Below, piece after piece: positions 25,645-33,216 of a stretch of 64,000 bases of DNA. Source of the DNA: Aquimarina macrocephali JAMB N27 (GTDB lineage: Bacteria > Bacteroidota > Bacteroidia > Flavobacteriales > Flavobacteriaceae); the NCBI RefSeq assembly GCF_000520995.1, contig NZ_JACA01000042.1:1-64000 (forward strand), given 5' to 3'. Position 1 is the first letter of the stretch. Each line of letters opens with the position of its first letter. The notes under the pieces were generated by a model that was given only the letters and a program-made list of their open reading frames with translations, did no database searches and was not told the origin of the DNA. Made by a program: the position numbers and the translations under genes.

Positions 25645-28600
25645 CTATTCTACTAGTGTTGCTGTTTTCTTATTACTTTTTAGGCTTTTTATAGTGCTGG
25701 GATCATCTTTATTATACATAGCATACCAGCCTAGTCCAGATGATTTTCCTCCAGAATTAGGATTGCCAAATAGATAAAATAAAGAAGAGCCATTAGGCGG
25801 AATTTTAAGTAAGCCTAAAAACTTCAAAGCGATTTGGGTAAACATAAGAAGGAATGATTTCTGACTATCGTCAAATGCCAATCGAAGCTGTCCTATAGAG
25901 AGTTTGAGTACCGATTGTAAACTAATCAATTTTGCTCCTCCTCCCGTACCTGGTAAAGAAATGCCAATGTTGGCATTGTAATTATCTCCAGTGCTATCGG
26001 GTGCCCAGCTTAATAGCAGAAAAGAGTCTAAACTTACCTTACCTGCCAATTCCCCGGGAGTCCCCATATTTAGTTTAAAATCCAAACCATACCAGGTAGA
26101 GTTATCAACCCCAGACAACCTAACATCGGGGATTACGGTTAAGAACCCTTTGTCCTGAGGACTTTTTTCACTGTTTCCGATAATTAAACCCTTTAGATCC
26201 AGTGCAAAATTGATAAACAAACTTTCGCTTCTGGCTGTACTGGCGGTGATATCAAAGGTAATTTCTCCTGCATCAAAATTCAGAGATTTATTTTGTTGTG
26301 GATTTGCAATTTCATAAACCATAGAAATCCCCAGATTGCTGAAATTAAGACCACTTCTTGGAGTGAGGTTATCGTTATCAGGACTTCCAAAAGAGAAAAT
26401 ATCAAAATTGGTTATATTCTCTGAATCACTTGTATTCTCAATAATTTTATAATCAATGAATCCTTGCATACTAAACCAGGACTCATCATATCCTTCTTTA
26501 GGGGAGTCTCGTGTAGTTAATAGTACATTAGTGATCTCTATTTTATTATAGATATTGCTATCAAACAGGAAGATGTTATCTTCAACACTACCCATGCTAT
26601 ATACTGCATTGCCATTATTAATCTGAAAACTACCTTTGAGTAAAATATTTTTGAAAATATTTTCGGGATTTCCCATACTTAATACTTCACTATCAAAAAG
26701 TTTATTGATGGTTAATTGAGAATAACTTTCAAAGTTTTTTACTGCAGTATTTTCGAATAAAACTTTTAGCGATAGTAGCCTAAAGTCATAAGTATCTGCA
26801 GTAGTCGGAGAGATGGTTTCTGGTGGATTAATGGTGTCATCAAAGTCTGGATCTACATAATAAATCAAACCAAACATAGTACTGGATTGATCAACAACGG
26901 CTCCTGCATTTTTGGTATCTCCTTTTTTTACAGGGCTTATTTCTACAGCAAAATGATGTGCATTAAATGCTTCGGGATTAGTGATCCCAGCCATGATGCC
27001 CTGGAGATTCGTTGGGATTTCTTTAATATCCATTCGCAATACCAGAATACCTGTCCAGTTTTCATCGATAGCGATTTCATTAAATTTAGAGAAATATTCG
27101 TTGTCAGATTGCTCATATGTTTTTTTGAAATAAGATTGCAACCATTGTGATAGTATGATCAATTGATCGGTATCTGGTTCTTGTTGAGCTCCTTCAGAAT
27201 TAATAGTAGATGGAGAACCAAATTGATCACGTTGTGTCCATTTTTTGGGATTAGCAACGAGACTTTCTTTAGCACTTATTTCTGAGTCAGGATTAGGGTC
27301 GTATAATTTACCTTTACGACCTTTAATGATCATGATGTTTTTGTAGTTGTTGTATTCACTTCCTTGCCCTACATTGGCTTGTAATTGCCAACTATCAATA
27401 CTCATGATGTTATTAAATGTAGCTGTTAGAGGGTCTTCTTCGCCTAATGCTCCTAAATATTCTGAATTCGCAGTGACTAAAAAGAGATCACTGGTTTGTA
27501 GTGCCTCGACCAGTTCATTTTCAGGATTTAAAAACTCTAGTTTGTACTTTTCGTTATGATCTGTATTTTGACCTAAGAAAACTTCGTTCCATAGGGTTTG
27601 TCCTCCGCTTTGTGTTGTATTGGCCAGAAGCCCTGAAGGAGTTGTAGAAGTAGTGGGTGTAACTCCGTTTTTATTTACCATTTGTTTTGCAGACAATAAT
27701 GATGTATTAGTGCTTGCTTTTCCGATGTTACCTCTGCGGGTTTGACTGATGATTTGACTTTCAAACGTTTCAGTATCTGATTCAGAAAAAGAAGTGACTC
27801 CATTCCCTACGGTTAACCCCAGGTATGGAACTATCGGAAATAGGGTTGTGTTATCCGCAGTATATGTAAACCCTAAATTATTATGAACAAATAAATCCTG
27901 GTATTTATATGAAGAATTACCTTCTCCAAAAAGAGCCGAACCTTTTGGTTGAGATACATAGGTAACCGTATTGCCAGAAGTATTTAGTATAGTTGCCCAG
28001 GAAGTTTCTTTTGAATGAGTTAATAAAGGTGCAGTTGGTGATTCTGGCGCTTTTACAGATGAAGCAGCTTCAAAAGGGAATTTAGGTGCCAATGCTGCAT
28101 TTTTAGAAATAAAACGAATGGTATCTCCTTTTTGACTCAAGGTGAAAAATTCTGTACCCTGTAGACCGCACATCATGTAGTATTCACCAGTGGTTGTTTC
28201 TTTTTGAAATTGAATTTCAAAATCTCCTTCGGGAGTAAAATGAAATTGTTCTGTATTACTATTATCATTAATAGCCCCTGTAGAAATTACCAGACGGGCG
28301 TTATATATATTGTTAGCTTCTTGTTTAGGTAATAGTGCTATTTCATTTCCGTAATTAGAAGTGAAATAAGAGTATAAGGTAGTATCTCTTTGATCGCTGT
28401 TTTTGCCGGTAAAGTTAAAATAAGTTCTTCTTGAGTTGTATGCAGTATTGATATTACATACAGAAGAATCATCATTAGGACAGGGATCAAAGGTTTCATT
28501 AGTAACATCTGATGGATCAATAACAACACTAAAACCAAGATAATCTCCTGCAGGAGTACTTTGAGCTAATGGTAACCATTCTGATAGTGAGTCTTCATCT

Positions 28601-29250
28601 CCTTCTTCTTCTGGAAATAAATATTGAAACCCCCATTTTAGATCATTTAAAAGAGAAAGCCTATTGATAAAAAAATTAGAAAAACGTATACAGCCACGTA
28701 ACTCTCCCGAGAAATCGATGTATCCTATTTTGGTAGGAATAGTTTTTGGAGAGGAAGTTCCTGAAAAATTAATGACCAGATTACCTGGGTTACCATTAAG
28801 AGTAATTACGCTGGAAGCATCATCCAAAATGAGATCCATTCCATTTTGTATCGTAAGGTTTAAACTTGAGGTAAGAGGTGCTTGTAATCCAGTATTTAAA
28901 CTAGAACCATCTGCACTAAGCCCCATGAGTGATGTGTTAGATTTGTCGATTTCATTGATGTCAATCTGTTCAAGCCATATCATTGCTCTATTAGCAGAAC
29001 TAGAGGAAATTAACTCGTTTATGTTTTTTACAAAAATTTGAGCATCTGCATCATTTTCAATAGAAGGTGCTTGTGCAGAAAACACAAAATTTCCGTTATA
29101 ATATGTATTACTCAGAGCATCTTTTAGGTAAATAGTACCATCGGGAGGATCAATACCTTCTGGAGTAACAAAAGCAATAAAACCACGATCACCTATTGCA
29201 TTTTCAGCGATGTATAACTGATTGATAAACTTCTTAGAGAAAACTGTCAT
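25645..29250 (-). CDS. 1201-residue beta-rich protein, partner of the giant protein
   Basis: I do not recognise a named family. The protein lacks a signal peptide and membrane segments. It is strongly beta-rich with many NG/DG turns. The C-terminal 250 residues (INFALDLKGLIIGNSEKSPQ, GLDFKLNMGTPGELAGKVSL, LKLSIGQLRLAFDDSQKSFL) resemble the strand pattern in the middle of the giant protein. A glycine-rich tail follows (GNPNSGGKSSGLGWYAMYN). It has few cysteines (CPNDDSSVCN near residue 265). It ends 73 bases before the giant gene on the same strand, so the two are probably co-transcribed and may form one assembly. Other readings such as adhesin or toxin component cannot be excluded. Confidence 0.7.
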   Translation of the reverse strand: MTVFSKKFINQLYIAENAIGDRGFIAFVTPEGIDPPDGTIYLKDALSNTYYNGNFVFSAQAPSIENDADAQIFVKNINELISSSSANRAMIWLEQIDINEIDKSNTSLMGLSADGSSLNTGLQAPLTSSLNLTIQNGMDLILDDASSVITLNGNPGNLVINFSGTSSPKTIPTKIGYIDFSGELRGCIRFSNFFINRLSLLNDLKWGFQYLFPEEEGDEDSLSEWLPLAQSTPAGDYLGFSVVIDPSDVTNETFDPCPNDDSSVCNINTAYNSRRTYFNFTGKNSDQRDTTLYSYFTSNYGNEIALLPKQEANNIYNARLVISTGAINDNSNTEQFHFTPEGDFEIQFQKETTTGEYYMMCGLQGTEFFTLSQKGDTIRFISKNAALAPKFPFEAASSVKAPESPTAPLLTHSKETSWATILNTSGNTVTYVSQPKGSALFGEGNSSYKYQDLFVHNNLGFTYTADNTTLFPIVPYLGLTVGNGVTSFSESDTETFESQIISQTRRGNIGKASTNTSLLSAKQMVNKNGVTPTTSTTPSGLLANTTQSGGQTLWNEVFLGQNTDHNEKYKLEFLNPENELVEALQTSDLFLVTANSEYLGALGEEDPLTATFNNIMSIDSWQLQANVGQGSEYNNYKNIMIIKGRKGKLYDPNPDSEISAKESLVANPKKWTQRDQFGSPSTINSEGAQQEPDTDQLIILSQWLQSYFKKTYEQSDNEYFSKFNEIAIDENWTGILVLRMDIKEIPTNLQGIMAGITNPEAFNAHHFAVEISPVKKGDTKNAGAVVDQSSTMFGLIYYVDPDFDDTINPPETISPTTADTYDFRLLSLKVLFENTAVKNFESYSQLTINKLFDSEVLSMGNPENIFKNILLKGSFQINNGNAVYSMGSVEDNIFLFDSNIYNKIEITNVLLTTRDSPKEGYDESWFSMQGFIDYKIIENTSDSENITNFDIFSFGSPDNDNLTPRSGLNFSNLGISMVYEIANPQQNKSLNFDAGEITFDITASTARSESLFINFALDLKGLIIGNSEKSPQDKGFLTVIPDVRLSGVDNSTWYGLDFKLNMGTPGELAGKVSLDSFLLLSWAPDSTGDNYNANIGISLPGTGGGAKLISLQSVLKLSIGQLRLAFDDSQKSFLLMFTQIALKFLGLLKIPPNGSSLFYLFGNPNSGGKSSGLGWYAMYNKDDPSTIKSLKSNKKTATLVE

Positions 29251-29373
29251 GTCTAACTAATTAAGATGGATAAAAGCGATAAGCCTTTCCTTGTTTTAAG
29301 AGAATATAAGAGCACTACTAGTTTGTTTTTAGACAAAAAAGCATAGATGATGATCGGGATAATTCTTCTGAAA

Positions 29374-29421
29374 TTCAGGTGAGTAAAGACCTATACATGC
29401 ATAGGCCTTTACTTCTCTGAA
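29374..29421 (-). promoter_or_regulatory. long hairpin between cluster genes
   Basis: An interrupted inverted repeat has outer arms TTCAG/CTGAA, middle arms GTAAAG/CTTTAC and inner arms CCTAT/ATAGG around ACATGC. It lies in the 232-base gap between the 230-residue gene and the 1201-residue gene. There is no T-run on the minus strand after it, so it is more like a processing or attenuation structure than a classical terminator. Its role is inferred only from position. Confidence 0.4.
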
Positions 29422-29482
29422 TACACAAATTAATGCTTACTCCTGATCATAATGTATAGGAGATAATGATTGACCTGAACTA

Positions 29483-30175
29483 TTAATTAGTAAACGTATA
29501 GGCAGCAGCCATAGTTTCCTGATTACTATTCCCAGTAGGATTATATCCACTCATGAAAATAGCTATAGTGTAGGTAAGGCCTCTGCCAATATTAACATTG
29601 TTAAAAGCTCCGCCATTATTACTAGTGATCTGAACCGCAGATAACGGACGAGCGTAGTAAGAAGGAGCTCCTGCTTGCCAGATAGCTGCCCAGGCACTAT
29701 TACCTTTAAGATCGATTTGATTTGGGAAATTTTCCAAACCAAAAGATACACTAGTTGTACCAGGTTTTACGTTAACGATTGTTCCTTCAAAATTATTAGT
29801 AGGACTTGGTTGTCCAGCAGCAGGAATAAATGAAGAAGAACAAATGTTTCCATAAGTCTGTGCAGGATCGTTTAATGTAGGACCAACCGCATACCCAACA
29901 ATGTAGCTATTGTTATTAAGGTCTAGACCATCAAAGTTTAAAGATCCAGCCTGAGTATTACTCGGTATGATCTTGCTTTGAAGTGGTGGTGTACCAAATG
30001 GTATCTCGTTACTGTTCTGCCATAATACTACTTGGTTCCCAAAAGTATTAGGTTGATTCCCCGAAAGAGTATCGTAAGTAATGTCAAGAGAATTGGCCGT
30101 AATGGTAGTAATCTCAATTTTTGTAGTTAATACCGTTGTTGATTTTCCTTGTTTTTCTAATGTTGCAGTACTCAT
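29483..30175 (-). CDS. two-domain beta-sandwich protein (cluster paralogue 1)
   Basis: The protein is 230 residues without a signal peptide. It consists of two related domains of about 100 residues. The first includes KIEITTITANSLDITYDTLS, then NQVVLWQNSNEIPF and NNSYIVGYAVGP. The second includes GTTSVSFGLENFPNQ, then SAWAAIWQAGAPSYYARPL and LTYTIAIFMSGYNP. The strand pattern is FN3- or lectin-like, but no binding-site motif is clear. It is clearly paralogous to the next gene upstream: KIEIT, NQP(N/S)T(F/Y), NSY(I/V)VGY and GNIC(S/A)S are shared. Its place in the four-gene minus-strand run suggests a common assembly or a shared ligand. Confidence 0.7.
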   Translation of the reverse strand: MSTATLEKQGKSTTVLTTKIEITTITANSLDITYDTLSGNQPNTFGNQVVLWQNSNEIPFGTPPLQSKIIPSNTQAGSLNFDGLDLNNNSYIVGYAVGPTLNDPAQTYGNICSSSFIPAAGQPSPTNNFEGTIVNVKPGTTSVSFGLENFPNQIDLKGNSAWAAIWQAGAPSYYARPLSAVQITSNNGGAFNNVNIGRGLTYTIAIFMSGYNPTGNSNQETMAAAYTFTN

Positions 30176-30219
30176 AATTGTTTAGATTTAAATGTTAATT
30201 TTAGGTTTTAAAAATGTAT

Positions 30220-31071
30220 CTATTTATCCGATGCCGGATCACTTGTGTTAAAATTTAATATGGCTGCAGCCGTGGTATTATCTGCTCCCATGAAGTATAT
30301 TAAAGTATATTCAGTATCTCTACCCAACGATAAGTTGTTTAGCGCTACGATCCCTTGATTAGAATAGCTATCTATTTTTGTTCTAATAAGAGCATCAGGA
30401 GGTAGATTATATGGAGAGGCATAGCCTTTCCATAATCCAACCCAATTCCCATTTTCTTTGGGTAGGTAGCCAGAAAGAGTTTGATAGAAAACAGATAATG
30501 AAGTTTGTCCTAAATTTTCAATTCCAATATGTACATTAGACAGCGGTGCCTTGATACCTCCTGCACCTAGAATTGCACTGGCACAAATATTTCCTGTTCC
30601 AGAACCTACTCCATATCCGACTACATAGCTGTTATACGTAATAGTAAGACCATCTATAGTAACGGTACCACTTTGGGTATTAACCCCTATTTCTATCATT
30701 CTTATAGGTTCTACTGTCCAGGGAATAACAGATGATTCCCAAATAGCTATAAAATTTTTGTATGTTGATGGTTGATTAGCAGGAAGTCCAGAAAAGGCTA
30801 CAGTAATTGATTCTCCGGTAAAACTAGTAATTTCAATCTTACAGGTATTGAGTTTTGCCGTTTCAATTGCTACAGCAAGAGGTTGAAATTCTTTCAAAGC
30901 AATAGTATTAATATTAGAGGTATTAAATTTCACTACAGGACAGGATGCTAAAACGCATGATGACTGATTTGGGAAATGTAAAAAGAGTATAATTATACTT
31001 AATGATATAATTCTCTTAGTAGTAAATCCGTAAAACCCCGGTTTAAAGAAATAGTTGAAATTTATTAGCAT
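30220..31071 (-). CDS. two-domain beta-sandwich protein with N-terminal hydrophobic segment (paralogue 2)
   Basis: The protein is 283 residues. A basic stretch and one hydrophobic segment (TTKRIISLSIIILFLHF, about residues 17-33) precede SSCVLASCPVV, suggesting a signal peptide or membrane anchor. The rest is two copies of the domain found in the 230-residue neighbour: KIEITSFTGESITVAFSGLP with NSYVVGYGVGSGTGNICAS, and then LGQTSLSVFYQTLSGYLPKE with LGRDTEYTLIYFMGADN. It is the first gene of the cluster and the only one with an export-like start. Downstream spacing is 44 bases. The role is unknown. Confidence 0.7.
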   Translation of the reverse strand: MLINFNYFFKPGFYGFTTKRIISLSIIILFLHFPNQSSCVLASCPVVKFNTSNINTIALKEFQPLAVAIETAKLNTCKIEITSFTGESITVAFSGLPANQPSTYKNFIAIWESSVIPWTVEPIRMIEIGVNTQSGTVTIDGLTITYNSYVVGYGVGSGTGNICASAILGAGGIKAPLSNVHIGIENLGQTSLSVFYQTLSGYLPKENGNWVGLWKGYASPYNLPPDALIRTKIDSYSNQGIVALNNLSLGRDTEYTLIYFMGADNTTAAAILNFNTSDPASDK

Positions 31072-31489
31072 TGCTATTTACTTTTCGATTTGTGTGTGTA
31101 AGTTGGTATATTGAGTATGAATGTACTCTTGTACTAAGATACCTTTAAACCAAAACATTTCCTATAGGTATAAACCCGTGTTTTTTAAGGATTTACAGGG
31201 GTGTTTTTAGGGATTAAAGTAAGGGTTTAACCATAAAAAAGAAGGGAAAAAAGGATGGTTGTTGCTTAAAATCAGAAGGTTTGCAATTATTCTCGATAAG
31301 AGACAGTACTTTTCTTAAAAGTGAAACAATCATGACAGAAATTAACGAACTGTCATCAAAAACTAAATATTTATAAACTGAAAAAAAATAAGTTGAAAAA
31401 AACTAAAAAAAGAGAGTTTGATTATATAGTATTGGAATGCACTAAAAATCGGGAATTATATATTCATTCTTAAACCTAAGACTCATAAA
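31072..31489. promoter_or_regulatory. leader region of the giant-protein cluster with direct repeats
   Basis: This 418-base gap holds no credible gene; the longest ATG-started frame I read is 14 codons. GTGTTTTTTAAGGATTTA (31178-31195) and GTGTTTTTAGGGATTAA (31201-31217) form a direct repeat with a 23-base period. They lie about 110-145 bases upstream of the cluster's first start codon. This spacing fits a dimeric or LytTR/AraC-type activator site. No TAnnTTTG element in the needed orientation was recognised. Confidence 0.4.
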
Positions 31490-31768
31490 TCACAAAACAG
31501 GTGCTAGATGAGACCTGGTATTTGAATTTTGTTCCTTTAAGTAGAATCCGAACTTAAAACCCACCTCTTCTACATATACATAACTTTGTATGGAAACATC
31601 ATAGTTAATAGGAGCATTTAATTCTTTCATGAGATCTATAATACGGTAGAGTTTTGTTTTTGAAATCCCCAGACGAGATGCTAATTGTTCTGGTGATCCT
31701 GTGGCTTGTAAACGAGTGAGTTGATCTATTCGTTCTATAGTTTTAATGTGTTTAATAATAATACCCAT
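31490..31768 (-). CDS. small winged-helix DNA-binding protein
   Basis: The protein is 92 residues. The HTH covers about residues 15-50 (TRLQATGSPEQLASRLGI, then SKTKLYRIIDLMKEL), followed by a wing (INYDVSIQSYVYVEEVGF). The pattern is that of DeoR/HTH_11-like domains. There is no effector domain, so it is either a partner protein or a constitutive regulator. It is on the same strand as the giant-protein cluster and separated from it by the 418-base leader. It is therefore a candidate regulator of the cluster, although its binding site is not known. Confidence 0.7.
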   Translation of the reverse strand: MGIIIKHIKTIERIDQLTRLQATGSPEQLASRLGISKTKLYRIIDLMKELNAPINYDVSIQSYVYVEEVGFKFGFYLKEQNSNTRSHLAPVL

Positions 31769-31945
31769 AACTAAGTTTTTCTTTTATGATTACTGTTTTT
31801 AATCCACTTCGATTTTGATCTATGACAAATTTTTAGCTTTTGTTAGAATTCAAAATTTTCAACTTCTTTAGAGTGGTAGTATAGGGAGTAATTCAATTTT
31901 ATAGTACTTAATACAGGTGAAAATGCTTTTTTGTTCATTTTTTTG

Positions 31946-32017
31946 TATATTTGGTTGTGAGCAATACAAATATAGTTTAAAATATTAAACTAAACAAGTT
32001 TTAAGTTTAATATTTTA
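31946..32017 (+). promoter_or_regulatory. promoter and nested inverted repeats of the S24 regulator
   Basis: TATATTTG (31946-31953) fits TAnnTTTG and is also the left arm of an 8-base inverted repeat with CAAATATA (31967-31974). Just downstream is a perfect 13-base inverted repeat: TAAAATATTAAAC (31978-31990) and GTTTAATATTTTA (32005-32017). This is the arrangement expected for an autoregulated repressor. The rest of the gap from 31769 shows nothing I can name. Confidence 0.55.
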
Positions 32018-32080
32018 CACTTATTAATGAGTGTCAATATATTTTTAAACTATAAAGTTTATAATGTTAACTTTTTAAGC

Positions 32081-32809
32081 ATGGATTTACAAAAGATTAA
32101 GGAAATAGCAGACGAAAAAGGTAAGTTAATCAAGGATTTGATTGAAGAGACGGGAATTAAGAAAGGAACTCTTTTCAATTATATGAAAGGGAAAACGGCT
32201 ATTACTTTAGAAGCTTTTCTAAAAATATCAGACGTTTTAAAAGTTCCGCCTTTAGAATTATTGGCTGTAGTTCAAAATATTAAACTTAATAATGATACAG
32301 CAGAAATGATTCATGATATGGAATCTACTAGTGATACAGAACAGATCAAATCGAATTCTATTAATGTTATGATGATTCCTTTGGTAAACCAATATGCATA
32401 TGCAGGATATTTAAGCGGTTTTGAGAATGAAGGTTATGTAGGAGAATTACCAAAAATGCCATATTTAGCAGATAGACAATATAAAGGTAATTATGTGTTT
32501 TTTGAAGTAAAAGGAGATTCGATGGATAACGGTAGTTATGAAAGTTATCTAGAAGGTGACCTTATCCTTTGCAGAGATGTTAGACAGGATTTTTGGAGTA
32601 GTAAATTACATATTAATAAATGGGATTTTGTAATCGTGCATAAAGAAGAGGGAATTCTTTTAAAAAGAATTATAGAGCATGATGTTGAAAAAGGAATCCT
32701 AACCCTACATTCTTTAAATGAATACTATGATGATATCGAAGTGCATCTAAAAGATGTTGCAAAGATTTTTAATGTTGTAGACGTAAGAAGGCATAAGAAT
32801 AGACGATAA
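32081..32809 (+). CDS. HTH-S24 (LexA/CI-like) transcriptional regulator
   Basis: The start at 32081 is preferred to 32027 because the HTH begins there (MDLQKIKEIADEKGK); the upstream 18 residues are not conserved-looking. Residues 1-65 are an XRE-type HTH (KKGTLFNYMKGKTAITLEAF). Residues about 105-240 are an S24 peptidase-like domain with FFEVKGDSMDNGSYES, containing the GDSM catalytic-serine motif, and VIVHKEEGILLKRI, where the lysine of KRI is the likely dyad partner. Such proteins repress stress or prophage genes and may self-cleave. No phage genes are nearby. The upstream inverted repeats suggest autoregulation. Confidence 0.82.
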   Translation: MDLQKIKEIADEKGKLIKDLIEETGIKKGTLFNYMKGKTAITLEAFLKISDVLKVPPLELLAVVQNIKLNNDTAEMIHDMESTSDTEQIKSNSINVMMIPLVNQYAYAGYLSGFENEGYVGELPKMPYLADRQYKGNYVFFEVKGDSMDNGSYESYLEGDLILCRDVRQDFWSSKLHINKWDFVIVHKEEGILLKRIIEHDVEKGILTLHSLNEYYDDIEVHLKDVAKIFNVVDVRRHKNRR

Positions 32810-32868
32810 TCATGAGTTTGTTTTAAAAATTCTTTTAAACACAAAATGTAGGTATTGTTACAATTTCC

Positions 32869-33009
32869 TCATTTCTTAATAACCTTCATTTTTGTTAGGA
32901 TTAAAAATATAGAAATCGATTCAATTAATACCCAGAACTCTTTAGTTACAGGGGTATAATTTTCAAATATAGATTTTAGTTCTAATACATGTTTTTCCTT
33001 GCCAATCAT
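32869..33009 (-). CDS. possible small ORF (46 residues)
   Basis: In the 406-base gap 32810-33216 the minus strand has an open frame of 46 codons from the ATG at 33009. The same frame stays open about 19 codons further upstream without another ATG. The product would be helical and charged with a hydrophobic tail (FWVLIESISIFLILTKMKV). It looks protein-like, but there is no homology or start-signal support. It could be a decayed gene. Confidence 0.22.
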   Translation of the reverse strand: MIGKEKHVLELKSIFENYTPVTKEFWVLIESISIFLILTKMKVIKK

Positions 33010-33143
33010 TTCTTTTTGTAATAATTTTTTCAAAAAGAGTAACTCATTTCTTAAAACTAGAAACGGAGGTTAAATTAAGTTAATCTTTTTAACGTTAGGT
33101 TTACGATTTGTCATTATTATAGTAATGATTAAATAATGTTTCT

Positions 33144-33203
33144 ATTTTACTAATATTAAAATTTATGTACAATTTTGACCAGTAAATTTAGTATTAGTAA
33201 AAT
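33144..33203. promoter_or_regulatory. large inverted repeat in the susC leader
   Basis: ATTTTACTAATATTAAAATT plus TA (33144-33165) is complementary, with one mismatch and one indel, to TAAATTTAGTATTAGTAAAA plus T (33183-33203). The spacer is TGTACAATTTTGACCAG. The right arm ends 14 bases before the SusC start codon. It may be an operator around the promoter or a leader hairpin. Confidence 0.5.
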
Positions 33204-33216
33204 TTAAACTTAACAA

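Noticed and set aside
13602-31071. Secretion of the giant proteins by T9SS or insertion as contractile-injection parts
   Set aside because: No T9SS C-terminal domain, no signal peptides on three of the four, and no sheath, tube, baseplate or AAA+ genes in the window.
31490-32809. Possible prophage immunity region (HTH protein plus S24 repressor)
   Set aside because: No integrase, structural, lysis or replication genes are nearby, and the flanking genes are not phage-like. A stand-alone regulator is simpler.
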